Positions 26,599 to 35,106 are shown, numbered from the stretch's first letter. The stretch is DNA of 64,000 nucleotides from Streptomyces capillispiralis (GCF_007829875.1 NZ_VIWV01000001.1:62001-126000), one strand, 5' to 3'. Translations and numbers: made by a program. Notes: generated by a model from the letters alone, not told the origin.

Positions 26599-27390
26599 TC
26601 AGGAGGCCTGGGCCCGGTCGTACAGGGAATTGGCCACGTCACCGAAGTACGGGCCGAACATCCGGTCCGGCAGGAACGTGTAGCCGAAACTGTTCACGGA
26701 GACCTGGAGGCCGGTGCCGGTCGCCTCGTCGAAGCCGCTGAACCAGGGACCGCCACTGGAGCCGCCCGTCATGTCGCAGGCGAGGCTGTGGTCCTGCGAG
26801 AACAGGAAGTCCTTCGAGCTGTTGCCGCCGCAGTGGATGAGCCTGCTGCCGTCGTACGGCGAGGCGGCCGGGTATCCGAAGGCGTACATGATCTGGTTGT
26901 AGCCACCGTTGAAGCGGAGGCCCTGCGCGCCGACGACCGAGGTGAGCTTCCGCCCGTCCAGCGGGGCGACGACCGCGGCGCCGATGTCATGGTTGATGTC
27001 CTCGCTCGCCTCCCACTGCGGGGTGGTGAGCGTCTTGGTGGCGGTCCACTGGCCGTACGGGGCGCTGCCGTTGTCGTACGCCGGCACGAAGACCCAGTTC
27101 GTGTGCCAGCTGCCCTGGTACTTCACGCAGTGCCCGGCCGTGATGACGGTGCTGGCGTTGGCGCTGGTGACGGCGTTGCCGGAGCACGAGGCGGTGCGCC
27201 CCTCGAAGGTGAAGAACACCCGGCCGGCCGTGGACACCACCGCTCCCCCGCCGGTCCATGGGCCGCCGGGCCGCAGGAAGGCGGCCGGTACGGCGCCCGG
27301 TACGACGGTCGCCGCCCGCCCGACGGGCCCGGAGGCCCGCAGAGAGGAACGGTGCGGACAGACGTGCGTGAGGCAGCGTGCCACGGACAT
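26599..27390 (-). CDS. trypsin-like serine protease, N-terminus lacking a signal peptide
   Basis: The 263-aa frame encodes a chymotrypsin-fold protease with its triad in order: VITAGHC (H87), INHDIGAAV (D135) and TGGSSGGPW (S212). The cysteine pairs (C69/C88 and C187/C205) fit secreted trypsin-like proteins. The relatives I know of in Streptomyces are exported, yet the first 45 residues here are Arg/Pro-rich with no hydrophobic core, and an in-frame TGA lies four codons upstream of ATG 27390. Either the start is further in, or the export signal has been lost. Its convergent neighbour is the LPMO gene. Confidence 0.75.
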   Translation of the reverse strand: MSVARCLTHVCPHRSSLRASGPVGRAATVVPGAVPAAFLRPGGPWTGGGAVVSTAGRVFFTFEGRTASCSGNAVTSANASTVITAGHCVKYQGSWHTNWVFVPAYDNGSAPYGQWTATKTLTTPQWEASEDINHDIGAAVVAPLDGRKLTSVVGAQGLRFNGGYNQIMYAFGYPAASPYDGSRLIHCGGNSSKDFLFSQDHSLACDMTGGSSGGPWFSGFDEATGTGLQVSVNSFGYTFLPDRMFGPYFGDVANSLYDRAQAS

Positions 27391-27505
27391 CCCGTCTTGT
27401 CAGGGTCGCATCAAATTATTCCTGGTCCGCCCGTCGCCGCCGGTGCGGGACGTTCACCAGAGGCCGTCCCGCCCGAGTGGTCACCGGACTGGGAACACGC
27501 CACCT

Positions 27506-27551
27506 CTTGCTATACAGTGCGTCAGCAAGCCAGGATGGTTACCCGTGGTAA
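27506..27551 (+). promoter_or_regulatory. two palindromes upstream of the diiron enzyme gene
   Basis: CTTGCT (27506-27511) and AGCAAG (27524-27529) form a 6-bp inverted repeat around TATACAGT, a possible -10. A second perfect palindrome TTACC-CGT-GGTAA lies at 27539-27551. Both are within 80 bp of the start codon and are good operator candidates for an unlinked regulator. Confidence 0.6.
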
Positions 27552-27584
27552 TAGCGCCCGGACTCGACTCGAGGAGCCCTCAGC

Positions 27585-28499
27585 ATGGCCATCAGCACCT
27601 CAAAGCCGCAGGCCAGGAACCAGTCCTCGGACGACGGTGTGGCCCGACGGCTACTGGACTCGTCCGCGCAGCTCTCCTACGACCCGCTCACCGAGGTCGA
27701 CTGGGAGACGCCGCTCGACACGAACTACCACGGCGCCAGCCCGGAGTGGAGCACGCTCTACGGGACGGCGTACTGGGACGAGATGACCGACGCGCAGCGC
27801 AAGGCGCTGACGCGCCAGGAGGCCGCGTCCGTCGCCAGCACCGGCATCTGGTTCGAGATGATCCTGCAGCAGATGGTGCTGCGGGACATCTACGCCAAGG
27901 ACCCGACGGACGACACCGTCCAGTGGGCGCTCACCGAGATCGCCGACGAGTGCCGGCACTCGATCATGTTCGCCCGCGGCGCGAAGAAGCTCGGGGCCCC
28001 GGCCTACCGCCCGCACCGGATCGCCGTCGAACTGGGCCGTTTCTTCAAGACCGTCGCCTTCGGCGAGGCCGCGTACGCGGCGATCCTGGTCGCCGAGGAG
28101 GTCCTCGACGTCATGCAGCGCGACTGGATGCGCGACGAGCGGGTCGTGCCCTTCGTCCGCACCATCAACAACATCCACGTCGTGGAGGAGTCGCGGCACA
28201 TGAAGTTCGCCCGCGACGAGACGCGCAAGCACCTCGCACGCGCGGGCCGGCTGCGCCGCCGCGTCCACGCCCTGCTGATCGCCGTCGCGGCCTACGTCAT
28301 CGTGACGAGCATGGTGAACCGCGAGGTCTACGCGAACGCCGGTCTGGACGAACGACGCGCACTGCGCGAGGCGAAGGCCAACGAGCACCACAAGTCCATG
28401 ATGCGGGCCAGCTGTTCGGGCCTGATGGAGTTCCTGGCCTCGGTGGGGCTGCTCACCCGGCCCGCCCTCTTCTTCTACCAGCGCGCCCACCTCATCTGA
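27585..28499 (+). CDS. AurF-like diiron oxygenase
   Basis: The 304-aa product has carboxylate and histidine ligand motifs of the AurF/ferritin-like diiron fold: WFEMILQQM, EIADECRHSIMFARG, VAEEVLDVMQRD and VVEESRHMKFARDE. AurF itself oxidises p-aminobenzoate to p-nitrobenzoate; members of unknown substrate are widespread in actinobacteria. The gene starts after a GAGGAG site and is followed 47 bp later by a ferredoxin/FNR gene on the same strand. From memory, Mycobacterium tuberculosis has the same neighbours (Rv0885 with fprB, Rv0886), so the FNR is its likely electron source. Substrate unknown. Confidence 0.88.
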   Translation: MAISTSKPQARNQSSDDGVARRLLDSSAQLSYDPLTEVDWETPLDTNYHGASPEWSTLYGTAYWDEMTDAQRKALTRQEAASVASTGIWFEMILQQMVLRDIYAKDPTDDTVQWALTEIADECRHSIMFARGAKKLGAPAYRPHRIAVELGRFFKTVAFGEAAYAAILVAEEVLDVMQRDWMRDERVVPFVRTINNIHVVEESRHMKFARDETRKHLARAGRLRRRVHALLIAVAAYVIVTSMVNREVYANAGLDERRALREAKANEHHKSMMRASCSGLMEFLASVGLLTRPALFFYQRAHLI

Positions 28500-28546
28500 C
28501 GACCTTCAGCTGCACCCCATCACGGACCCCGGCGGAGCGGACGACC

Positions 28547-30094
28547 ATGGCCTTCGCGATCACCCAGACCTGCTGCAGCGACGCCACGTGCGTGTCCGTC
28601 TGCCCGGTCAACTGCATTCACCCCACGCCCGAGGAACGGGCCTTCGGCAGCACGGAGATGCTGCACATCGACCCCAAGGCCTGCATCGACTGCGGCGCCT
28701 GCGCCGACGCCTGCCCGGTGGACGCCGTCTTCCCCGTGGACCGGCTCCCCGACGAACTGCGGGAGTACGAGCGGATCAACGCCGCCTACTTCGAGGAGGC
28801 CGGGACGGCCGCCCCCGGCGACGCGGAGGCGCCGGCGGGGCGGGCGGAGGGTACGGGCCCCACGTTCCACGACTGGAGCGAACCGTCCTTCGACCGGGTG
28901 CTGCCCGCGGACTTCGGGCCGCTGCGGGTCGCCGTCGTCGGCACCGGGCCGGCCGGCATGTACGCCGCCAGGGATCTGCTGCTGCACACGCCCGCCGAGG
29001 TGACGCTGATCGACCGGCTTCCGGTCGCCGGTGGCCTCGTCCGCTACGGCGTCGCTCCGGACCACCCGGCCACCCGGAAGGTGGGCGAGTCCTTCGCCCG
29101 CTTCCACACGCATCCGCGGGTGCGGACGTACCTGGGCCTCGACGTGGGCACCCACATCACGGCGGAGGAACTCGCCGCCCATCACGACGCGGTGGTCTAC
29201 GCGGTCGGCGCCAGCGCGGACCGCCGGCTCGGCGTCCCGGGCGAGGACCGGCCGGGCAGCATCTCCGCGACCACCTTCGTCGCCTGGTACAACGCGCACC
29301 CCGAGGTCGCACCGGACGCCGTCGACCTGTCGGCCGAACGGGTCGTCGTGGTCGGCAACGGCAATGTCGCGCTCGACGTCGCCCGCATCCTGGTGTCCGA
29401 CCCGGAGACGCTGGCCGGCACCGAGATCGCCGGCCACGCGCTGGCGGAGCTGCGCCGCAGCAAGGTGCGCGAGGTGGTGCTGCTCGGGCGCCGGGGGCCG
29501 CGGGACGCGGCCTGCACCCGGTCCGAACTGCTCGCCCTGAGACACCTCCCGGGGGTCGACCTGCTCATCGACGACCACGATCCGCGTATCGGCGCGGCGA
29601 TCGATGCCGCCGCGGCGGAGGACACGGCCGCGGTCCTGCGGGGCCTTGCCCGGGAGACCGTCGACTGGTCCCTGTCGCCGGGCGCGGACGGACAGCCGCG
29701 GCGCATCGTCTTCCGCTTCCTCTCGGCGCCGGTGGCGGTGTGCGGGAGCGAGGAGACCGGCGCCGTCCGCGTCACCGGCGGCGCGGGTGAGCTGGAGATC
29801 CCGGCCGGGCTGGTCCTGCGGGCGGTCGGCTCGCGCGGGGTGCCCCAGGCGGGGCTGCCGTTCGACGAGGCCACCGGGACCGTTCCGCACGAGCACGGGA
29901 GGGTGACCGGGAGGCCGGGGACGTACGTCGTCGGCTGGATCAAGCGCGGACCCTCGGGCGGCATCGGCGCGAACCGCACCTGCGCGGCCGAGACCGTCGG
30001 TTCCCTGCTGGCCGATGCGGTGGCGGGCGCCCTGCCCGCGCCGAGCGGCGGGCCGAAGGCGTTCCGCCGCCTGGTGCGCCGTCGGCGTCGCTGA
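28547..30094 (+). CDS. fprB: FprB-type ferredoxin-NADP reductase with fused ferredoxin
   Basis: Product 515 aa. Residues 1-65 are a seven-iron/eight-iron type ferredoxin domain with CCSDATCVSVCPVNCIHP and ACIDCGACADACPVD. After a linker (85-110) comes an adrenodoxin-reductase-like FAD/NADP module: VAVVGTGPAGMYAARDLL (FAD, G132-G137), RYGVAPDHPATRKV, VVVVGNGNVALDVARIL (NADP) and GWIKRGPSGGIGANRTCA near the C-terminus. It moves electrons from NADPH to its own or other iron-sulfur partners, most likely the AurF-like enzyme just upstream. The start ATG 28547 follows GGAG; a much longer open frame upstream is not coding. The closing RRLVRRRRR tail is unusual. Confidence 0.92.
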   Translation: MAFAITQTCCSDATCVSVCPVNCIHPTPEERAFGSTEMLHIDPKACIDCGACADACPVDAVFPVDRLPDELREYERINAAYFEEAGTAAPGDAEAPAGRAEGTGPTFHDWSEPSFDRVLPADFGPLRVAVVGTGPAGMYAARDLLLHTPAEVTLIDRLPVAGGLVRYGVAPDHPATRKVGESFARFHTHPRVRTYLGLDVGTHITAEELAAHHDAVVYAVGASADRRLGVPGEDRPGSISATTFVAWYNAHPEVAPDAVDLSAERVVVVGNGNVALDVARILVSDPETLAGTEIAGHALAELRRSKVREVVLLGRRGPRDAACTRSELLALRHLPGVDLLIDDHDPRIGAAIDAAAAEDTAAVLRGLARETVDWSLSPGADGQPRRIVFRFLSAPVAVCGSEETGAVRVTGGAGELEIPAGLVLRAVGSRGVPQAGLPFDEATGTVPHEHGRVTGRPGTYVVGWIKRGPSGGIGANRTCAAETVGSLLADAVAGALPAPSGGPKAFRRLVRRRRR

Positions 30095-30128
30095 GCGCCG
30101 CCGCGGCCCACGCATCGTCGCGCCGCCT

Positions 30129-30181
30129 GCACGGACGGGGTGAGGGGCGGTGTGTCCGCTCCCCCACTCCGTCCCCCGTGC
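30129..30181. terminator. imperfect hairpin between convergent genes
   Basis: A G-rich arm starting near GCACGGACGGGG (30129-30140) faces a C-rich arm ending CCCCCGTGC (30173-30181). Pairing is imperfect but long. It sits between the FNR gene and the dehydratase gene. Confidence 0.4.
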
Positions 30182-30186
30182 GGGCG

Positions 30187-31140
30187 TCAGCCGAGGAGCC
30201 GGGTGAACCGCTGGGTGTCGATGTTGCCGCCGGAGACGATGACACCGATACGGCGCGGCAGCGGGGTGACGCGGCCCGCCAGCAGGGCTGCCAGCGCCGT
30301 GGCGCCGCTCGGCTCGACGACCGTCTTCATCCGCTCGAAGGCCGTGCGCATCGCGTGACGGATCTCGTCGTCGGTGACGAGCGCGATGTCGTCCACGAGC
30401 TTCTGGTTCAGGGAGAAGGTGAGTTCTCCCGGGATGTCGGCGGCCTGCCCGTCGGCGATGGTCCGGGGCACGGGAATGGAGACCCGCCGGCCCGCCTCCA
30501 GCGACCGTTTGGTGTCGTCGCCCGCCTCCGGTTCCACGCCGACGACCCGGATGCCGGGCAGCAGCCCCTTGGCGGCCGTGCCGCTGCCCGCGATGAGCCC
30601 TCCGCCGCCGACCGGCACCACCAGGGCGTCGAGGTCGCCGACCTCCTCGATCAGTTCGAGCGCGGCGGTGCCCTGACCCGCGATGACGTGGGGGTGTTCG
30701 TAGGGCGGTATCAGCGTGAGTCCGCGCTCGGCGGCGAGTGCCTCGCCGATGGCGACCCTGTCGCCGGTGTAGCGGTCGTAGGTCACGACCTCGGCGCCGT
30801 AGCCCCGCGTGGCCTCCACCTTGGACCCCGGGGTGTCCTCCGGCATGAGGATCACCGCCGTGCTGCCCAGCTCCCGGGCGGCCAGCGCCACGGCCTGGGC
30901 GTGGTTGCCGGAGGAGTACGCGGCGATGCCCCGGGCGAGCTGGGCGGGCGTGAGGCGTGATGCCGCGTTGTACGCACCGCGGAACTTGAAGGCGCCGACG
31001 CGCTGCAGGTTCTCGCACTTGACGAACACCTCGGCGCCCACGAGGGCGTTCAGGGTGCGGGAGCGCAGTACGGGCGTGCGGTGGGCGACTCCCTCGATCC
31101 GTGCCGCCGCGTCGCGCACGTCGTCCAGGGTGAGCGTCAT
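30187..31140 (-). CDS. PLP-dependent threonine/serine dehydratase
   Basis: The 317-aa product is the catalytic domain of a fold-type II dehydratase: VGAFKFRGAYNAAS holds the PLP lysine (K52), SSGNHAQAVA binds the carboxylate, VGGGGLIAGSG binds the phosphate, and VSGGNID is at the end. There is no C-terminal ACT regulatory domain, so it is the catabolic type or a serine/3-hydroxyaspartate variant. It would turn threonine or serine into a 2-oxo acid and ammonia. Its start overlaps the stop of the upstream DauR-like regulator in ATGA (31137-31140), so the two form one operon. Confidence 0.9.
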   Translation of the reverse strand: MTLTLDDVRDAAARIEGVAHRTPVLRSRTLNALVGAEVFVKCENLQRVGAFKFRGAYNAASRLTPAQLARGIAAYSSGNHAQAVALAARELGSTAVILMPEDTPGSKVEATRGYGAEVVTYDRYTGDRVAIGEALAAERGLTLIPPYEHPHVIAGQGTAALELIEEVGDLDALVVPVGGGGLIAGSGTAAKGLLPGIRVVGVEPEAGDDTKRSLEAGRRVSIPVPRTIADGQAADIPGELTFSLNQKLVDDIALVTDDEIRHAMRTAFERMKTVVEPSGATALAALLAGRVTPLPRRIGVIVSGGNIDTQRFTRLLG

Positions 31141-31907
31141 GTCCGTTCTCCGTTCGGGTCGTTGGGCTCCTGCGCGGCGCCGTCCGGTGCGGGGCCGGGT
31201 GGCGCGCTCCGGGCCTGGGCGAGGTAGTTGTAGGCGGAGGCCCGGGAGATGCCGAGCCGTTCCGCGACCCGCTGCGGCGCGCCGCGGACCGCGAAGACGC
31301 CGTCGGCGTCCAGCCGCGCGAAGAGGCGCAGACGCTCGTCCCGGTCGAGCGCGTTCCACGGTTTGGTGTGGCGCAGTTGATGGGTGTCGACGAGTGCGTC
31401 CACGACGGAGTCGATGTCGTTGCCGAACGTCGTCGTGGGTACGGCGACCGGGTCCTGCACACCGGCGAGTTGGCCGATCAGCGAGCCGACCTGGTGCACC
31501 GCGGTGATGTCGAGGTTGACGCACAGGGCCCCGAAGACGGTGCCGGCGGAGTCACGGAGCACCATCGTGGAGGACTTGACGAGCTTTCCCCCGGGCGTGC
31601 GGGTGATGTAGTTGAGCTGGTCCTCGGCCGCGTCGCCCCGGGCGAGGATGCCCATGCCGATCTCGCTCATCGACCCGCCCACGGTGCGTCCGGTGACCGA
31701 TCCGGCGATGGCGACGACGGAGTGCTGCGGGCGGCGGAAGTCGTGGACGACGACCTCGCAGAAGGATCCCAGCGTCGCGGCGATGCCGTCGGCCACGGGC
31801 TTCAGCGCCGCGATGACGGCGTCCTGTTCGCGTGCCCGCCCCGGCCCCGGTTCCTCAGGCGGCGTCCGCGTCCTCCCGTCGGATCCGTCCGGTTCTGTGT
31901 TCAGCAC
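31137..31907 (-). CDS. DauR/YheO-like transcriptional regulator
   Basis: Product 256 aa. Residues about 30-150 form a YheO-type PAS-like sensor (VADGIAATLGSFCEVVVHDF, SVTGRTVGGSMSEIG, TRTPGGKLVKSSTMVLRDS). The C-terminal 60 residues form a helix-turn-helix (GVFAVRGAPQRVAERLGIS then RASAYNYLAQAR). DauR of Pseudomonas, a member of this family, represses D-arginine catabolism. Here the regulator is coupled to a threonine/serine dehydratase, so an amino acid or its product is the probable ligand. The GTG start at 31907 has AGGAGG 7 nt upstream, which is decisive over ATG 31970. Confidence 0.85.
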   Translation of the reverse strand: MLNTEPDGSDGRTRTPPEEPGPGRAREQDAVIAALKPVADGIAATLGSFCEVVVHDFRRPQHSVVAIAGSVTGRTVGGSMSEIGMGILARGDAAEDQLNYITRTPGGKLVKSSTMVLRDSAGTVFGALCVNLDITAVHQVGSLIGQLAGVQDPVAVPTTTFGNDIDSVVDALVDTHQLRHTKPWNALDRDERLRLFARLDADGVFAVRGAPQRVAERLGISRASAYNYLAQARSAPPGPAPDGAAQEPNDPNGERT

Positions 31908-31969
31908 GGTGCGCCCTCCTGCCGGTGCCGTCACTGCGACGAGCGGGCCGTTGGACCTATGATCCAGCA

Positions 31970-31988
31970 CTTGGACGGAAATTCCAAG
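31970..31988 (-). promoter_or_regulatory. inverted repeat upstream of the DauR-like gene
   Basis: CTTGGA (31970-31975) and TCCAAG (31983-31988) form an inverted repeat about 65 bp upstream of the regulator start. It may be an autoregulatory site. A related half (TTGGAC) lies at 31951. Confidence 0.45.
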
Positions 31989-32101
31989 AGGGTCGGGTGC
32001 CCGTGTGCGGGATCGCTGTCCACGCGCGGCCCGTCGGCCGGCATCCCCGGGCGCGTCGGGCAGCGGCAGGGCGTGGAGGTGTCCCGGCGCGGCTCACCCG
32101 A

Positions 32102-32323
32102 TCAGTCGCGGGTACTCCACGCGTCCGGGCCGCCGCCCCTCCATTCGACCGAGGGGGACTGGCGCACCCAGTCGTCGTCGGCGCTCTCCAGCCCGGCGAG
32201 GCGCAGGAACTCCACGACGTCCAGCAGCCCGTACGCCATGCCCAGGAACCGCCCGTCCGCACGGACGCGCCGGCCGCCGTCCTCGCCGGGCGGGTAGATC
32301 ACGATGGGCTGGTCGCTCGCCAT
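32102..32323 (-). CDS. small conserved-type protein, unknown function
   Basis: A 73-aa product: MASDQPIVIYPPGEDGGRR, then VRADGRFLGMAYGLLDVVEF and a Trp-rich acidic tail (DDWVRQSPSVEWRGGG). Codon bias is typical, and the protein reads as a compact domain. There is no signal or membrane segment. The frame continues upstream to 32527, but that part overlies other sequence and lacks a ribosome binding site; ATG 32323 gives the best protein. The site before it (AGGCTGG) is weak. It is followed closely by nothing on its strand. Confidence 0.65.
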   Translation of the reverse strand: MASDQPIVIYPPGEDGGRRVRADGRFLGMAYGLLDVVEFLRLAGLESADDDWVRQSPSVEWRGGGPDAWSTRD

Positions 32324-32430
32324 GGGACCAGCCTGCAATGAGGCGCATCCGCGCGCATGCGGTGGCCGCGTGGACCCGGTGGCCACGGGGCCGTTCGCCG
32401 TACGGCTCCCGGGCTCGCGGCCACGGCTCC

Positions 32431-33285
32431 TCATGACGGCGTCGAGGCCGTCATGTCCTGGGTGCCGATCACGGAGAGCAGGCGCAGCTGTGCCGCACCC
32501 TCGGTGCCGGGCGGGGCGCTGAACCACAGCAGGCGCTGGCGGCCGTCCTCGCTGAACAGGCTGTGGCAGTCCAGCTCGATGACGCCCAGGACGGGGTGGA
32601 CGATGCGCTTGTGGTCGGTGCGTCTGAGGGCGACGTCGTGGGTGTCCCAGAGGGCGGCGAACTCCTCGCTGCGGCGCCGGAGCCCGGCCACCATCCGGGT
32701 GACCTCGCGGTCGCTGCCGCGCCGGGCCGCGACCGCCTGGAGGTCGGCGACGAAGACCCGGGAGTGGTGGGGGTGGTCCTCCGCCGGGTAGAGGCTCCGC
32801 GCCGCGGGATCGGTGAACCAGCGGTGGACGAAACTCGCCTCGGGGCCGTGCGCGGCCGGGGGCGGTCCGACGAGCGCGACGGCCAGCGGGTTCTGCACGA
32901 GGGTTTCGTGCAGGTCGGTGATGATCTGGGCGGGGGTGGTGGTGAGCTGGTCCAGCAGACCGAGCAGACCCGGCTGGACGTGCGCGGTGGTACTCCGGGC
33001 GACGGGCGGGAGCGGCCGGTCCGCGAGGTGGAACAGGTGGTCGCGTTCGTCGCCGTTCAGCCGGAGGGCCCGGGCGAGGGCGGCCAGGACCTGGGCCGAG
33101 GGCTGGGCGCCGCGTCCGCGTTCCAGCTCGGTGTAGTAGTCCGCGGACAGCCCCGCCAGATGGGCGACCTCCTCGCGCCGCAGTCCGGGCACCCGCCGGC
33201 GCGGGCCGGTGGGCAGGCCGACGTCGGACGGGCGGATCCGGTCACGGCGGGACTTGAGGAACGCGGCAAGGGCGGCATGGTTCAC
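32431..33285 (-). CDS. XRE-type regulator with MmyB-like ligand domain
   Basis: Product 284 aa. Residues 1-75 hold an XRE helix-turn-helix (AALAAFLKSRRDRIRPSDVG, GLRREEVAHLAGLSADYYTE, LERGRGAQPSAQVLAALARAL). The rest is the MmyB-like ligand-binding domain (WFTDPAARSLYPAEDHPHH to LDCHSLFSEDGRQ). Such regulators often control adjacent oxidoreductases, and here the divergent neighbours are an SDR and a tautomerase. The GTG start at 33285 follows GGAG. The window holds a paralogue at 51241-52101 with the same plan, next to an aldo/keto reductase. The ligand is unknown, possibly a fatty acid or redox-active small molecule. Confidence 0.9.
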   Translation of the reverse strand: MNHAALAAFLKSRRDRIRPSDVGLPTGPRRRVPGLRREEVAHLAGLSADYYTELERGRGAQPSAQVLAALARALRLNGDERDHLFHLADRPLPPVARSTTAHVQPGLLGLLDQLTTTPAQIITDLHETLVQNPLAVALVGPPPAAHGPEASFVHRWFTDPAARSLYPAEDHPHHSRVFVADLQAVAARRGSDREVTRMVAGLRRRSEEFAALWDTHDVALRRTDHKRIVHPVLGVIELDCHSLFSEDGRQRLLWFSAPPGTEGAAQLRLLSVIGTQDMTASTPS

Positions 33286-33467
33286 GTCTCCATGGTCGCG
33301 CGCGCGGTGACCGCCAGCCAGGGGCTCGCAACCCCTGGGTGGGGACAGCCCTGGCTGGGCCGGGCGCACCGGGCCACGCTGGAACCACGACGGGCGGCGC
33401 ACCACGGCCCCCGGGCCCGCCCCGCCCGTCGTGGCACCCCTTGTCCGGCACGTCAGCAGGAGTCCTC

Positions 33468-34250
33468 ATGTCCGCCCAGGAGACCGCGCCCCGTCACGCC
33501 GCGTCCGCACACCACACCGGCCGCCCCCGCGTCGCCGTCGTCACCGGAGGCTCGCGCGGAATCGGCCGCCGCACGGTGAGCCGGCTGGCGGCCGACGGGT
33601 TCGCCCTCGTGGTCGGCTACGCGGGCCGTCGCGAGGCGGCCGAGGACGCCGTCGAGGAGGTCACCGGCGCCGGCGGCCGGGCGATCGCCGTCCGGGCCGA
33701 CGTCGCCGACGAGCAGCAGGTCGCCGCGCTGTTCGCCGCCACGGAGGACCGGTTCGGGGGCGTCGACGTCGTCGTCCACGCGGCCGGCCGGATGTCCCTG
33801 GCGCCCGTCGCCGAACTGGACCTGTCGGAACTGGACGCGCTGTACCGCACCAACATCCGTGGCACCTTCGCCGTCGCCCAGCAGGCGGCGCGCAGGCTCC
33901 GCGGCGGCGGCTCGTTCATCGCCTTCTCCACCTCCGTGGTGGGCCTGGCCTTTCCCGGTTACGGCGCCTACAGCGCCGGCAAGGGCGCCGTCGAAGCGCT
34001 CACGCCGATCCTCGCGCGGGAGCTGCGCGGCCGGGACATCACCGTGAACGCCGTGGCACCCGGTCCCACCGCCACCGACCTGTTCCTCGAGGGCAAGGAC
34101 GAACAGACCATCGCCCGGCTGGCCGCCCAGCCCCCGCTGGAACGCCTCGGCACCCCCGCCGACATCGCCGAAGTCGTCGCCTTCCTCGCCTCCCCGGCGG
34201 GCCACTGGGTGAACGGCCAGGTCATCCGGGCCAACGGCGGCATCATCTGA
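33468..34250 (+). CDS. short-chain dehydrogenase/reductase
   Basis: The 260-aa product has the classical SDR motifs: VVTGGSRGIGRRTV (cofactor), DVVVHAAGRM, NIRGTFAVAQQA, SFIAFSTSVVGLAFPGYGAYSAGKGAVEAL (Ser, Tyr and Lys of the active site, in YSAGK) and VNAVAPGPTATDLF. It reduces a ketone or oxidises an alcohol with NAD(P)H; an Arg after the cofactor loop suggests NADP. CAGGAG precedes ATG 33468. A 4-oxalocrotonate tautomerase gene lies 152 bp downstream, and both face the MmyB-type regulator. Confidence 0.92.
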   Translation: MSAQETAPRHAASAHHTGRPRVAVVTGGSRGIGRRTVSRLAADGFALVVGYAGRREAAEDAVEEVTGAGGRAIAVRADVADEQQVAALFAATEDRFGGVDVVVHAAGRMSLAPVAELDLSELDALYRTNIRGTFAVAQQAARRLRGGGSFIAFSTSVVGLAFPGYGAYSAGKGAVEALTPILARELRGRDITVNAVAPGPTATDLFLEGKDEQTIARLAAQPPLERLGTPADIAEVVAFLASPAGHWVNGQVIRANGGII

Positions 34251-34402
34251 CGCCCGCTCCTCCGCGTACCCGGCCGGTGCGCGCCCACGGCCCCCGCCCC
34301 CGACAGCCGCTGCGCCGAGAAGTGCCGTCGGCACTTCGCCGGGCCGGACTCCCCTCTCACCGCGGGCGGACGCCCGCGACCCCGTATCAAAGGAGACCCA
34401 CC

Positions 34403-34618
34403 ATGCCGTTCGCGAACTTCAAGGTCCCTGCCGGAAGCCTCGACGAGAAGCAGAAGGAGCTGATCGTCACCCGCACCACCGAGCTGTATGTGGAGGTGTA
34501 CGGCGAACGGGCCCGGAACAGCACCATGGTCCTGGTCGAGGAGGTCACCGACGGCGGCTGGGGCATCGGCGGCGACGTCCTGACCCTCGCCATGCTCCAA
34601 CAGCCCGCGCAGGACTGA
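34403..34618 (+). CDS. 4-oxalocrotonate tautomerase-family protein
   Basis: A 71-aa product, typical of 4-OT subunits. It begins MPFANFKVPAG, so removal of Met exposes the catalytic Pro1; KELIVTRTTELYVEVYGE is the long helix and MVLVEEVTDGGWGIGGDVLT ends the fold. Such enzymes move double bonds in enol or keto acids by acid-base catalysis. The start follows AAAGGAG. It is the second gene of the SDR unit, suggesting joint action on one substrate. Confidence 0.9.
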   Translation: MPFANFKVPAGSLDEKQKELIVTRTTELYVEVYGERARNSTMVLVEEVTDGGWGIGGDVLTLAMLQQPAQD

Positions 34619-34650
34619 CGTTCCGCAGCGGGGCGGGGTCTTCGGCTCGC

Positions 34651-35106
34651 TCAGCGCCGGCCGCGTCCGGAACGCCGCCCCGCGGCCGCACGTCCGCCGA
34701 GGACCAGCCGGCCCGCCGTCGCACCGACCGCGTACCAGAACAGGTCCGGCGCGTTGAAGGTGGAGCCGAGGACCAGGCGGGCGGCGGTGCTGTGCCGGGA
34801 CAGTTCCGCGGGCAGTCCGGTGAGTTGCAGGAACTCGACGCCCCAGCTGACGGCCAGCGCGATCGCCGCTGCTCGCGGCGGGGTCAGTCGCGGGGCCGCC
34901 ACGAGGACCAGGGCGAGGATGAGCAGGGTGTACAGGGCGTCCCCGCCGTACTTGGCCACGTCCCCCGCCGCCACGGTCCTCAGCCCCAGTCCCGCGCCGA
35001 CGATCAACGGCACGGCAACGGCCGCCGCACGGCGCGTCCTTGCCGGGCCGCCGTCGCCACCGGTGCGGGTGGCGACGGCGGTGCGGTCATGGAGGGGGGA
35101 TTCCAC
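34651..35106 (-). CDS. DUF2809 membrane protein
   Basis: The 151-aa product has four to five hydrophobic helices with the DUF2809 pattern: GDVAKYGGDALYTLLILALVL, PPRAAAIALAVSWGVEFLQL (a conserved Glu-x-x-Gln in the membrane), LVLGSTFNAPDLFWYAVGAT. Function is unknown. The GTG start at 35106 follows GAGGA. It converges on the tautomerase gene with a 32-bp gap. Confidence 0.8.
   Translation of the reverse strand: MESPLHDRTAVATRTGGDGGPARTRRAAAVAVPLIVGAGLGLRTVAAGDVAKYGGDALYTLLILALVLVAAPRLTPPRAAAIALAVSWGVEFLQLTGLPAELSRHSTAARLVLGSTFNAPDLFWYAVGATAGRLVLGGRAAAGRRSGRGRR

Noticed and set aside
28520..31462. Long minus-strand open frame opposite the FNR gene, reaching into the dehydratase
   Set aside because: The sense-strand FNR and the dehydratase have clear motifs; this frame is low-complexity and overlaps both.
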